64,000 nucleotides of DNA from Lachnospiraceae bacterium AC2028 (GTDB taxonomy: Bacteria; Bacillota; Clostridia; Lachnospirales; Lachnospiraceae). Positions 1 to 8,175 of the stretch are shown here, piece by piece. The stretch is from the NCBI GenBank assembly GCA_000702685.1, contig JNJD01000013.1, positions 1 through 64,000 on the forward strand, in the 5' to 3' direction. Numbering within the stretch: position 1 is the stretch's first letter; each line of letters starts with the position of its first letter. Made by a program: the position numbers and the translations under genes. The notes below the pieces were generated by a model. That model was not told the DNA's origin. It searched no databases and saw only the letters and a list, made by a program, of their open reading frames with translations.

Positions 1-30
1 TGTAAACAAATTGTAAATTTGAAAAAAAGC

Positions 31-58
31 CTTAACTTTTTCCGGAACAGTCCGATAT
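31..58 (+). promoter_or_regulatory. sigma-28 (SigD/FliA) type promoter of the flagellin gene
   Basis: CTTAAC at 31-36 and CCGATAT at 52-58 are separated by 15 bases. This resembles the motility sigma factor consensus (TAAA, about 15 bases, GCCGATAA / CCGATAT). It lies about 115 bases before the flagellin start codon, which leaves a long leader. The match is by eye; the assignment follows from the downstream gene. Confidence 0.75.
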
Positions 59-70
59 AATGATTGTAAG

Positions 71-174
71 GCAACAGGAAAGCTCGGGTGAGCGCGGATC
101 CGAACCTTCAAGAAGCCGAAAAACCATTAACAGCCGCAGGGAAGCGGCACTACACATTTCAAGGAGGAAATATT
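71..174 (+). promoter_or_regulatory. Structured flagellin 5' leader with GGA motifs (possible CsrA sites)
   Basis: The leader carries ACAGGA at 74-79, a small hairpin with arms GCCGC (133-137) and GCGGC (144-148) whose six-base loop AGGGAA exposes a GGA, and the Shine-Dalgarno AAGGAGGA at 161-168. A GGA in a hairpin loop plus a GGA at the ribosome site is the arrangement known for CsrA repression of Bacillus subtilis hag. That CsrA acts here is inference. Confidence 0.45.
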
Positions 175-999
175 ATGGTAGTACAACACAATCTTACAGC
201 AATGAACTCTAACAGAATGCTTGGTCTTACTCAGTCCACTCTTACTAAGTCTACTGAGAAGCTTTCTTCCGGATACAAGATCAACCGTGCAGCAGATAAT
301 GCAGCAGGACTTGCAATCTCCGAGAAGATGAGACGTCAGGTCAGAGGTCTGACCCAGGCATCTACCAACGCACAGGACGGTATCTCCGCAGTACAGACTG
401 CAGAAGGCGCTCTCAATGAAGTACACGATATGCTTCAGAGAATGAACGAGCTTGCTGTTCAGGCTGCAAACGACACCAACATGACCACAGACAGGAACTA
501 CATCCAGTCTGAGATCAATGCACTTGTTGACGAGATCGACAGAGTCTCCAAGACCACTACATTCAACGAGCAGAGCCTTCTCGACGGAACATTCACCGGC
601 AAGAAGCTCCAGGTTGGATCCGAAGGCGATGATGAGCAGACCATCACCATCAGCATTGGCAAGATGAGCGCATCAAAGATTGGCGTTTCTAAGGCTAATG
701 TAAGTGTTGCTGATCACGACAAGGCTCAGACCGCAATCGGCAACATCAAGACCGCTCTTCAGAACGTAAGTAAGCAGAGATCTGATCTCGGTGCAATCCA
801 GAACAGACTTGAGCACACCATTTCGAACCTTGACAACGTTGTTGAGAATACCACCGCAGCAGAGAGCCGTATCCGTGATACCGATATGGCTACTGAGATG
901 GTTAAGTTCTCTAACCAGAACATTCTTCAGCAGGCAGGTCAGGCAATGCTGGCTCAGGCTAACCAGTCCAACCAGGGTGTTCTCAGCCTTCTCGGCTAA
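175..999 (+). CDS. Flagellin
   Basis: 274-residue filament subunit, exported by the flagellar type III apparatus and polymerised into the filament. The N-terminal D0/D1 region (MVVQHNLTAMNSNRM, then LSSGYKINRAADNAAGLAIS) and the C-terminal helix (ESRIRDTDMATEM to the final GVLSLLG) are classic flagellin. The central region is short, so the variable D2/D3 domains are essentially absent, as in other short Firmicute flagellins. The start at 175 is chosen over an in-frame upstream codon because AAGGAGGA lies eight to ten bases before it and the conserved N terminus begins there. Transcribed from the sigma-28-like promoter at 31-58 and closed by the terminator at 1048-1075. The adjacent glycosylation block suggests that the product is glycosylated. 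Confidence 0.97.
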   Translation: MVVQHNLTAMNSNRMLGLTQSTLTKSTEKLSSGYKINRAADNAAGLAISEKMRRQVRGLTQASTNAQDGISAVQTAEGALNEVHDMLQRMNELAVQAANDTNMTTDRNYIQSEINALVDEIDRVSKTTTFNEQSLLDGTFTGKKLQVGSEGDDEQTITISIGKMSASKIGVSKANVSVADHDKAQTAIGNIKTALQNVSKQRSDLGAIQNRLEHTISNLDNVVENTTAAESRIRDTDMATEMVKFSNQNILQQAGQAMLAQANQSNQGVLSLLG

Positions 1000-1047
1000 T
1001 AACCGGTACTGCAGAACATTAACCAAGTTAAATAGTTCACGCGCAAG

Positions 1048-1075
1048 AAGAGGAGACCGTAAGGTCTCCTCTTTT
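1048..1075 (+). terminator. Rho-independent terminator of flagellin
   Basis: A perfect 11-bp stem, AAGAGGAGACC paired with GGTCTCCTCTT, closes on a GTAA loop and runs into T residues. The GGAGACC/GGTCTCC stem recurs in the terminators at 11181 and 12249. Confidence 0.93.
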
Positions 1076-1077
1076 GA

Positions 1078-1107
1078 TTGTCTAATACTTAGGATTTGTC
1101 GTATAAT
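1078..1107 (+). promoter_or_regulatory. Candidate vegetative promoter for the first glycosyltransferase
   Basis: TTGTCT (1078-1083), an 18-base spacer and TATAAT (1102-1107), just after the flagellin terminator. A second TATAAT at 1128-1133 lacks a good -35 box. Confidence 0.5.
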
Positions 1108-1156
1108 TTTCCTTGATTTGAACCGGATATAATACGGTCTACATAAAGGATTGAAT

Positions 1157-2365
1157 ATGAAAGTATTATATATAAATATCACCACTTTTTTTGCTAACAG
1201 AGATATGCTAGATGCTCTTGAGCATTATAGGGACGGATCCGGAAATCCGCTTGAGATCATCCGATATCCATATGTGTATGACGAGAAAAAAGCAAGAAAT
1301 GATCCGGAATTTGAAGCAGAGTTTCTTACTGCATTAAGAAAGGAAACTCCAGATTTTGTGTTTTCTTTTAATTTCCTTCCTGTTATATCCAAGGTATGCA
1401 AAATCGATGGTGTTTGCTATGTGTCCTGGATATACGATAATCCGGAGATTTTTCTCTATTCATACCAGGTGATCAATCCTTGCAACCTGGTTCTGATGTT
1501 TGATTCCAAACAGTATGAAACTTTCCGCAAGGGCGGGATAAATACAGTAGAATACCTTCCTTTGGCGGCATCTGTCCGAAGACTTGATGCGTTGATTCCG
1601 GATGATACAATTCGCTCAAAATTTGAGGCACCGATATCATTTGTAGGATCTTTGTATACCGAACGGCAGCAGTATTATGAACAGATTGTTCCCAGGCTCT
1701 CGGACTACCACAGAGGGTATCTGGAAGGCTTGATCAAAGCTCAGCTTCAGGTTTACGGTGATAATTTCATTGAGGAAAGCCTTCCGAAGGATCTGGTCGA
1801 GGATATGCAAAAGGCGAGCAACCTTTATCCGTATCCTGACAGCGCTGAGACGCTGGAGTATCTGTTTGCAAATTATATCATCAACAGACAGATAACCATT
1901 ATCGAGCGAAATGAACTTTTGACGCTGATCGGAGAACATTTCCCGGTAAGGTTATATACATATAAACAAAACGGAGCGTTCCATCCGGCCGGGGTTACCA
2001 ATATGGGGCCCGCGGATTATTTCGAAGAAATGCCCTATATATTTAAATTAAGCAAGATCAATCTGAACATAACGCTTCGAAGCATTCAGAATGCCATACC
2101 CTTACGCGGATATGATATTTTGGGAGCCGGTGGATTTCTTTTGTCCAATTATCAGATTGATCTTGCCCGTCACTTTGTTCCGGGAGAGGATTTTGTGTAT
2201 TTTGAGGATCGGGATGATCTTCTGAATAAGATAGAGTATTACTTATCCCATGAGGACGAACGCAGTGCCATAGCACATAATGCTCACGAGAAAATCACCC
2301 GTGAGCATACTTTTGATGTGAGAGTGGAGCAGATCATTGAAATGGTGAAGGATAGAATGAAATAG
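1157..2365 (+). CDS. CgeB/DUF3880-like glycosyltransferase, copy 1
   Basis: 402-residue cytoplasmic protein of the CgeB-like glycosyltransferase type, with a GT-B-like C-terminal half. The region with GAGGFLLSNYQ (about residue 320) followed by an F-x-D-x-x-D-L block and a closing helix resembles the glycosyl transferase group 1 C-terminal domain. The ATG at 1157 is preferred over a TTG at 1151 because AAAGGA sits six bases before it. It is paralogous to the protein at 6863-8032: both share FSFN(F/Y)xP, a SW(I/V)YD motif and a (T/S)FxGSLY motif. The context, directly after flagellin and with a DUF115 protein downstream, suggests sugar transfer to flagellin or to a surface polymer. The donor and acceptor are not readable from sequence. 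Confidence 0.8.
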   Translation: MKVLYINITTFFANRDMLDALEHYRDGSGNPLEIIRYPYVYDEKKARNDPEFEAEFLTALRKETPDFVFSFNFLPVISKVCKIDGVCYVSWIYDNPEIFLYSYQVINPCNLVLMFDSKQYETFRKGGINTVEYLPLAASVRRLDALIPDDTIRSKFEAPISFVGSLYTERQQYYEQIVPRLSDYHRGYLEGLIKAQLQVYGDNFIEESLPKDLVEDMQKASNLYPYPDSAETLEYLFANYIINRQITIIERNELLTLIGEHFPVRLYTYKQNGAFHPAGVTNMGPADYFEEMPYIFKLSKINLNITLRSIQNAIPLRGYDILGAGGFLLSNYQIDLARHFVPGEDFVYFEDRDDLLNKIEYYLSHEDERSAIAHNAHEKITREHTFDVRVEQIIEMVKDRMK

Positions 2366-2368
2366 TTG

Positions 2369-2818
2369 TTATTCGAGATCTTTTCCGGCATCTCTGCAGG
2401 CGTTTTCGCTAAGATCCAGATCTATGCTGTTCTTGATCATGGTTGATGAAATGCCGTCGGTTCTCTTCAAGCGTACAACCTTTTTGGAATGAGCATTGCA
2501 CCATTGCTCGACAACATCGAATCTGCCGCCTCTATGATCTTCTCCGAGAGCCAGAATATCAAAATCAATTGTCTCGAGCGTTTCGGGACTTACGGTTTCA
2601 TATACGACTACTTCATCAACATCTCTGAGAGATTGTAATATTTCCACTCTTTCTTCGGTGGAATACAGCAGTTTGCAGTCGGGTTTATACTTCAGGACAT
2701 ATTCTTCTTTCTGTACCGCAACTATCAGATAATCTGCAAATTCCTTGCATTGCTTAAAAAGTCTTAAGTGCCCGATATGAAAGTAATCAAAAACTCCGAA
2801 AGTCAGTATTTTCTCCAT
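2369..2818 (-). CDS. Cytidylyltransferase (TagD/glycerol-3-phosphate cytidylyltransferase-like)
   Basis: 149-residue single-domain nucleotidyltransferase. It shows the catalytic HIGH signature at residues 14-17 in the context FGVFDYFHIGHLRLF, YSTEER at 52-57, and the closing TDGISSTMIKN motif at 120-130, all typical of the TagD/GCT family, which makes CDP-linked alcohols from CTP and a phosphorylated substrate. The ATG at 2818 is chosen because GAGGG lies five bases upstream; a longer in-frame start at 2848 would overlap the gene before it. It is the last gene of a leftward trio (racemase, methyltransferase, cytidylyltransferase). It ends three bases from the convergent glycosyltransferase. 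It may supply the CDP-activated group used by the TagF-like protein at 5426-6883; the substrate is inferred and unknown. Confidence 0.82.
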   Translation of the reverse strand: MEKILTFGVFDYFHIGHLRLFKQCKEFADYLIVAVQKEEYVLKYKPDCKLLYSTEERVEILQSLRDVDEVVVYETVSPETLETIDFDILALGEDHRGGRFDVVEQWCNAHSKKVVRLKRTDGISSTMIKNSIDLDLSENACRDAGKDLE

Positions 2819-2832
2819 TTTTCCCTCAATTC

Positions 2833-3588
2833 TCACTCGAAAACCCAATAATAAGTTGTTGTTTCCTTCCTGTTATGAAGATCTCCCTTAGAAAAGGGAT
2901 CTCCCTCGGATATTACTTTTTTATGAGTCAGATTAGATCCGAATAAGTCGGAATATTCACTTATGCTTCTGTATATTGCACTGTAGTTGCTTGTTAATTC
3001 TGAGGAGTAAATATCCACTAAGGTATATCTGTTTTCGGTGCCCACCGATTCTTTTATGTATATACGACAGCTGTCATTTGAGGTTTCATTAAGTGATCTG
3101 AGGCATTCTAAGATGTCTGAATCGTTTATATACATGAACACCCCGGTGATAATGATCACGTCATATTTCATGTACAGATCATGTTGCTTCAATACCGGCA
3201 ATAAATCCTGAAAGCTGCCGACGCAAAATCGTGTATTATCTCTTGGATTTTCAGAAAAATGATCTTTGGCAACGTCTATCAGTTTCTCACTGTAATCTAC
3301 CCCGACATATAAGCCTTCATTTAGATCCTTGGATAGCTCATCGCCCCAGCGTCCAACTCCGCATCCGATATCCAATACTTTTGAATCGCTGTGAATGTTC
3401 AGATAGGGCTTGATCAACGCCTTTTCTTCTATATCGCGCTCTAATGCCAATTCCGGATGATTATCCTGATAATTTACCAGATTATATCTGTGAAACAGAG
3501 ACTTATTGATCCTGTTGTCGAAAAATGAATGGACAGCGTCATCGTCTATCTGCTTTTTCTCATTTATGTATCTGCCTGATTCATTCAT
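2833..3588 (-). CDS. Class I SAM-dependent methyltransferase
   Basis: 251 residues. Motif I, VLDIGCGVGRWG, starts at residue 71, and GVDYS (96-100) places the acidic residue that binds the adenosyl ribose. These are the hallmarks of a class I methyltransferase. The ATG at 3588 is preferred to a TTG two codons earlier because AAGGA lies nine bases before the ATG and only three before the TTG. It sits between the racemase-like and cytidylyltransferase genes with short gaps, so co-transcription is likely. The substrate is unknown; context suggests methylation of a sugar or amino-acid-like moiety used in flagellin modification. Confidence 0.8.
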   Translation of the reverse strand: MNESGRYINEKKQIDDDAVHSFFDNRINKSLFHRYNLVNYQDNHPELALERDIEEKALIKPYLNIHSDSKVLDIGCGVGRWGDELSKDLNEGLYVGVDYSEKLIDVAKDHFSENPRDNTRFCVGSFQDLLPVLKQHDLYMKYDVIIITGVFMYINDSDILECLRSLNETSNDSCRIYIKESVGTENRYTLVDIYSSELTSNYSAIYRSISEYSDLFGSNLTHKKVISEGDPFSKGDLHNRKETTTYYWVFE

Positions 3589-3600
3589 GGTCAAATATCC

Positions 3601-4326
3601 TTATATCATGATCTGCTTAAGAGTCTCGATGGTTTGCTGCAGAGGATTTATGAATCTGAATCTGCCAAGAGCTTCCTTAATATCTTCGTATTCCGTTAAC
3701 GCTGATATAAGCGCCGGAAACTCGGTGCAACCCAGAATTATGCAGTCGGTATTATATGAATTCAGAAAATCTATGAAGCTTGTGCCGATGGATCTGTCGA
3801 TTTTATTTTGCTTGACTGCTTCAATGAATGATCGGATAGTTTGGTAGTCTTTTTCTGCAGGGAGAATAGTCTCAATTCCACGCTCTTCAAAATATGAGTT
3901 GTATACGCGCTTTTTTAATGCTCCTTCTGCAGCAATCACAAGGACCTTATTAATTTCGTTATCGGATAGGTAATCACGGGTGATTTCAATGATATTTAAG
4001 ATATGATTCTTATATTCCGGATGTTTTGATAATACTAGGGGTAGAAACGAGTGTGCTGTGCCACAGACCAGTATGATATGATCACAGCCGCCTTGAATAA
4101 GCCATTTTATGGAATCGGAGATGGAATTGACTATCGTTTCGATGTCTTCTTTGGAGTCTTCGAGCAGGGCTTTTGTGCGTGACGGCATCGTGAAATTATT
4201 ATCCATGCAGATTCTGGGATAATCCCTCTCGTAACCGGTGCCGAATTCTTCAAGTAATTTTTTATAAAAATCGAGAGTAGCATACCCTCCGAAACCACCT
4301 ACAAGTCCTATCGATTGCTTATACAT
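3601..4326 (-). CDS. Aspartate/glutamate racemase family protein
   Basis: 241 residues. The N terminus SIGLVGGFGGYAT is the family's glycine-rich start. The two catalytic-type cysteines are present, C88 in VCGTAHS and C200 in LGCTEFP, so a cofactor-independent racemase or a related isomerase/lyase is expected to be active. It is the first gene of the leftward trio and is divergent from the gene at 4440. Its presence among glycan genes is unusual and suggests that an amino acid or amino-acid-like group is part of the product. It could also be a housekeeping aspartate racemase that happens to be here, but the tight linkage argues against that. Confidence 0.78.
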   Translation of the reverse strand: MYKQSIGLVGGFGGYATLDFYKKLLEEFGTGYERDYPRICMDNNFTMPSRTKALLEDSKEDIETIVNSISDSIKWLIQGGCDHIILVCGTAHSFLPLVLSKHPEYKNHILNIIEITRDYLSDNEINKVLVIAAEGALKKRVYNSYFEERGIETILPAEKDYQTIRSFIEAVKQNKIDRSIGTSFIDFLNSYNTDCIILGCTEFPALISALTEYEDIKEALGRFRFINPLQQTIETLKQIMI

Positions 4327-4439
4327 TTATTCCCCTCACGTATTGCGTTTTACATCGAAATCAATCGAATAAAGCCTGAAATATATGATATTATTATAAT
4401 ACATAAACCCAGTAATATCGATATTTTAAGAGGATTATT
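4327..4439. promoter_or_regulatory. Divergent promoter region between the racemase-like and SGNH-like genes
   Basis: A+T-rich 113-bp gap with TATAAT at 4395-4400 on the plus strand and no convincing -35 box. The ribosome site AAGAGGA precedes the ATG at 4440. Promoters for both directions must lie here or further upstream. Confidence 0.4.
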
Positions 4440-5429
4440 ATGGGATTCAGCGATTTAGGTTGTTTTGAAGATATAAAAACGGCATGCGTACACTATCTTG
4501 CTAAAAACTATGACTACAGCTATCTATCTGCAATGCATCGGAAGAATAGGGAATGCGGAGCAGATACGATAATAGTGGGCAGCTCCCATTCCATGAATGG
4601 TATTGTTGAAGGGGAGTTGGAAGCTGCGGGAGATGTTATCCAATTCAGCATATCTTCACAGGATCTGTTTTATGATTATGAACATGTGAAAAAAGCTGTG
4701 CAGGAAGCAAAAAGACCTATAAAACGCTGTCTGATCAATCTGGGGTATTATACGCTTTTTCATGATCTTTCACTGAGCAAGCTTACGCGTGAATTCATTC
4801 CGTCAACTTATCTGAATATATTTGGCGTGGAGGCGTTTCATAATTGGACGGATGCCGAAAGAATAGATCCTATGTCTCAGGTGACATACGACGAGTCGGT
4901 TTATCCAAAAGAATTAATTGAAGGCATGTGCAGGTTTTGGGCGGAGAATGTCTTGCTGGAGCAGGGGTCATACTATGGATTGCTTCGTACCCGCGAAAGT
5001 GTCAATATGCTTGGAGTAAAGAAGGTTAATTGGGGAGAGCTGACTGCCGATGAACGCAGAGAATATGCGGAAAACAGGGTGCTGAACGGTCATAATAAGC
5101 ATATAGAACATACCGAAACCAGGGAAGAAAACGGAAGGATTCTTTCCGATATGGTTTCTTTTCTATGGGACAATCATATAAAGGTCTATTTTTTCATCAT
5201 GCCGTATACGGACTATTATATGAGTGTGATCGATACAAGATATAAAGAAGATATCGTTAAGACATTGAATGACTTGCCCTATCCGGTCGAGTTTTTCGAT
5301 ATGAACGATCTTTCCGGTACATTTACCGACGAGGATTTTCTTGATTCCGATCATTTGAATCTGCAGGGCGCACACAAAGCGACAGCCTTATTAAATGACT
5401 TTATCGTTATGGTGGAGGGGGAACTATGA
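4440..5429 (+). CDS. SGNH/GDSL-like hydrolase-fold protein
   Basis: 329 residues without a signal peptide. IIVGSSHSMNG (residues 44-54) resembles block I of SGNH proteins, with a serine at 48 or 49. The C-terminal DSDHLNLQGA (from 302) matches the block V D-x-x-H pattern. Proteins of this type are often linked to cell-surface polysaccharide O-acylation or deacylation. The start overlaps no other gene and has AGAGGA before it. The 3' end overlaps the next start by four bases (ATGA), so the two are translationally coupled. A role in trimming or acylating the modification is inference. Confidence 0.62.
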   Translation: MGFSDLGCFEDIKTACVHYLAKNYDYSYLSAMHRKNRECGADTIIVGSSHSMNGIVEGELEAAGDVIQFSISSQDLFYDYEHVKKAVQEAKRPIKRCLINLGYYTLFHDLSLSKLTREFIPSTYLNIFGVEAFHNWTDAERIDPMSQVTYDESVYPKELIEGMCRFWAENVLLEQGSYYGLLRTRESVNMLGVKKVNWGELTADERREYAENRVLNGHNKHIEHTETREENGRILSDMVSFLWDNHIKVYFFIMPYTDYYMSVIDTRYKEDIVKTLNDLPYPVEFFDMNDLSGTFTDEDFLDSDHLNLQGAHKATALLNDFIVMVEGEL

Positions 5430-6883
5430 ATCAGGCAATGGTCACATATTATTCGACACTGGTCGATGAGTTGCTGGTGGGAATAGATAACGGAGATTTT
5501 GCCAAGGAGATCATTCCCGATAAGTATAAGTGGGAACATCTTTTAGCACTTTATCTGTTAAAGGATTCTCTTGACGGAGCTGAGGAACTGTTCACTCAGC
5601 TATATGATCTTGCCATAGAAAATGCGGAAAGACATATAAAACAGAAGGCTCAAAACGGTGAGACTGTTGATGTTGCTTTTCAAAGTTACTCGGCTGCACA
5701 GTGGCCTGCAGAGGATGTTTACCGCAAACTCGAAAAAACACCGAATGTCAAAGTTAAAGTTGTTGTTTCTCCTCTGGTAGACAGGAGTGAGGAAAGCAGC
5801 CTGGATTCTTATATTAAAACGCTGAATTGGTTTAAGGAAAATGATCATAACGTTGTGGAGGGCTATGATCCGAAAACACATGAAATATATAACTGGGACC
5901 AAATGGGAGGATATCCGGATATTCTCTATCAATTGTCTTCCTGGTTTATGAGCCTTCCACGCGTTCAATGGTATAGCAAACTGCCGCTAAGATGTTTAGT
6001 GGCATATATTCCGTATGGAATGTATCTGGCAGACAATTCCGACGGTTCTTTTGCGATTCATGCTGTGTATAACAAGGAATTTTTCAATACGATCTGGAGA
6101 TCATACTGCGACTCGAGATTTAATCTTGACGGTTATAAGAAGTATCAATTGCTGGGCGGGAAAAATATTAGATATTCCGGTTATTCCAAGATGGATTTCT
6201 TTTACAGGGATAAAGAATATTCGGAAGATGATATCTTAAAAATCTGGAAGATTCCCGTTGGTAAGAAGCCTGATGAAGTTAAGAAAGTAATTATAGCGCC
6301 TCATTACAGCGTGGGAGATGAAGGTGTAATACTTTTATCAACCTTTAAGAAAAATGCATGGTTTTGGCTTTATCTTGCGGAAAGGTATAAAGACAGCATT
6401 TCATTCATCTTTAAGCCTCATCCAAATCTTCGCTGGTCATCGGTAGAACACAAATTATTCAAGTCGTATGAAGAATACGATGAATATATTGCCAAGTGGA
6501 ATGATATGCCCAATTGTAAAGCTGTTCAGGAAGCGGATTATCTCGAGATATTTAAGACTTCGGATGCAATGATAATGGACAGCGGTTCATTCTTGGCAGA
6601 GTATCTATACACAGGAAAGCCGTTGCTGTTTTTGACACGTCCTGAGCAGTGCTTTTTGGCGATAGGCAGGAAATTGGTGGATTCGTACTATACGACGTCC
6701 GGTGATGCCTATACCGAGATAGAGCGCTTTGTCGATGATGTTGTGATCGGTGGAGATGATTCCATGAAAAACCTGCGTTCAAAGGTTTTCGAGGAAGAAT
6801 ATGATTATGTGAAGACCAATGGAATGACGGCTTCGGATTATATCTGCAGTGACATTTTTGATCTAATCGGCATTGAACACTGA
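5426..6883 (+). CDS. CDP-glycerol glycerophosphotransferase-like (TagF-like) protein
   Basis: 485 residues. The C-terminal half has the TagF-type signature order: IIAPHYS at about residue 289, FKPHPNL at about 328 and DSGSFLAEYLYTGKP at about 384. In the family these bind the CDP-alcohol and catalyse phosphodiester transfer. The N-terminal third is not recognisable. No membrane segment is evident. The ATG overlaps the previous stop, with a GGAGGGGG ribosome site. The 3' end overlaps the convergent glycosyltransferase by 21 bases. With the cytidylyltransferase at 2369 it forms an activate-and-transfer pair, which suggests a phosphodiester-linked group on the flagellar glycan. True teichoic acid polymerisation is less likely because no other tag genes are nearby. 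Confidence 0.72.
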   Translation: MNQAMVTYYSTLVDELLVGIDNGDFAKEIIPDKYKWEHLLALYLLKDSLDGAEELFTQLYDLAIENAERHIKQKAQNGETVDVAFQSYSAAQWPAEDVYRKLEKTPNVKVKVVVSPLVDRSEESSLDSYIKTLNWFKENDHNVVEGYDPKTHEIYNWDQMGGYPDILYQLSSWFMSLPRVQWYSKLPLRCLVAYIPYGMYLADNSDGSFAIHAVYNKEFFNTIWRSYCDSRFNLDGYKKYQLLGGKNIRYSGYSKMDFFYRDKEYSEDDILKIWKIPVGKKPDEVKKVIIAPHYSVGDEGVILLSTFKKNAWFWLYLAERYKDSISFIFKPHPNLRWSSVEHKLFKSYEEYDEYIAKWNDMPNCKAVQEADYLEIFKTSDAMIMDSGSFLAEYLYTGKPLLFLTRPEQCFLAIGRKLVDSYYTTSGDAYTEIERFVDDVVIGGDDSMKNLRSKVFEEEYDYVKTNGMTASDYICSDIFDLIGIEH

Positions 6884-8032
6884 ACTGAGGATTTTCGGCA
6901 GCAATATATCGTATGAAAAGATTTTTTCTGCTTTTTCACGTCCGTTTGCTGCAATCTGTTCACGCTCAGAATCATGAGCCAGAAAATATGCCGCTTTCTC
7001 GATCAGATCATCGGAATTATCAAACCATACGAGTTCGCTGCCGTTTTCAAAGTATTCCGAAAGCTCGGCCTGATAATTTGTAAGGCAGAAACCGCCTGCT
7101 CCCAGTATATCGATCACTCGTAAAGGAATCCCGGTAAGTATACTGCGGAGAGATATGTTGATGTTGATCTTGCTTGTGGCGAAAATCTCGGGCATTTCTT
7201 TTATATAATCTGCAGTTCCGAGGAAGTTTGCTTTGATCCCATCGGGTTTACTTTTTGAATAAAGGTCCAATGAAAATCTGTTCCCAAGAGCCTTAAGGAG
7301 TGATTCTCTTTCCCTTACGGTGATCTCTTTTCTTATCATATTTCGGAATATCTCATCCCTTGCATCATTGTAATCATTCCCGAGACCGATCTTTACATAT
7401 TGAGCCATTTCTTCGCATTTATCTGCATCAAACAGACTGGAGGTAAAGTCCAGCCCATAGACATGAGTCTGTGCTTCAATGATCCCATCAATAAAACCTT
7501 TAAGCCGGTCGGGGAGATATTTAATCTGTTCGAAGAAATGATATTCGTCCTTATATAGCGAACCCAGGAAGGTGATGTCATGCTTGTAAGTGATTGATGA
7601 AGTATTGTATATGTTTTTCAGCTGATCGTTCAGCCTGTGGGTGTTGACCGGAAGCGGCATATAGTCCACTGTTGTTATCCCGTTTGAACAATATCTGTCG
7701 CAGAGGGCAAAATCAAACAGAAATACGTGATTACACGCATTGTTCAGGTTCTTTGCTTCCAAAGTATAGTGGGGAGAATCATAAACCCATGAGATATACG
7801 GTAAATCTGCCTGCATCGCTGCATCGGATAAAAGAGGAAAATAATTGAACGAGAAGATACAGTCAAAGCCTTCGCTTGTTATCTTTTTGCGGATATCTTC
7901 GGCGAATTTTGCATCTTTCGTATAACTTTCAAATTCGTGGCTCCAGAGACACACTTTGTGACCAAGTCTCGTAAAAGCGTCTATACAGTCGTCTTTTGTA
8001 TTTTCATTCCAATAATAGTACAGGATTTTCAT
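6863..8032 (-). CDS. CgeB/DUF3880-like glycosyltransferase, copy 2
   Basis: 389 residues, paralogous along its length to the protein at 1157-2365. Shared features include the FSFNYFP start of the first domain, ISWVYDSPH, a TFLGSLYKDE region, and the C-terminal GAGGFCLTNYQ with a following WFDNSDDL block. It is a leftward single gene, convergent with the TagF-like gene (21-base overlap). It has only a weak ribosome site (GGAAAAG) and an extended -10 promoter candidate at 8076-8084. Two such enzymes in one block suggest two sugar additions or alternative donors. Confidence 0.78.
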   Translation of the reverse strand: MKILYYYWNENTKDDCIDAFTRLGHKVCLWSHEFESYTKDAKFAEDIRKKITSEGFDCIFSFNYFPLLSDAAMQADLPYISWVYDSPHYTLEAKNLNNACNHVFLFDFALCDRYCSNGITTVDYMPLPVNTHRLNDQLKNIYNTSSITYKHDITFLGSLYKDEYHFFEQIKYLPDRLKGFIDGIIEAQTHVYGLDFTSSLFDADKCEEMAQYVKIGLGNDYNDARDEIFRNMIRKEITVRERESLLKALGNRFSLDLYSKSKPDGIKANFLGTADYIKEMPEIFATSKININISLRSILTGIPLRVIDILGAGGFCLTNYQAELSEYFENGSELVWFDNSDDLIEKAAYFLAHDSEREQIAANGREKAEKIFSYDILLPKILSSVFNAD

Positions 8033-8075
8033 ATGGTCTTTTCCAATCCGAATAAAAATGTGATCATTTGGCTCA

Positions 8076-8084
8076 ATTATATCA
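8076..8084 (-). promoter_or_regulatory. Extended -10 promoter candidate for the leftward glycosyltransferase
   Basis: Read on the minus strand, TGATATAAT is an extended -10 element about 45 bases before the ATG at 8032. No good -35 box is present. Confidence 0.45.
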
Positions 8085-8124
8085 TCTGTACAATTCTGAC
8101 GATATCCCCTGTTTTACGGTAATA

Positions 8125-8133
8125 TGATATACT
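8125..8133 (+). promoter_or_regulatory. Extended -10 promoter candidate for the DUF115 gene
   Basis: TGATATACT on the plus strand fits an extended -10 element, 43 bases before the ATG at 8176. It is divergent from the similar element at 8076-8084. Confidence 0.45.
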
Positions 8134-8175
8134 TTATTCGTGGTTTGTTTTTGAAATCTCAATACGAGGTGCGAT

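Noticed and set aside
5426-6883. Teichoic acid polymerase (TagF proper)
   Set aside because: No membrane anchor and no other teichoic acid genes are linked; only the catalytic-type half matches.
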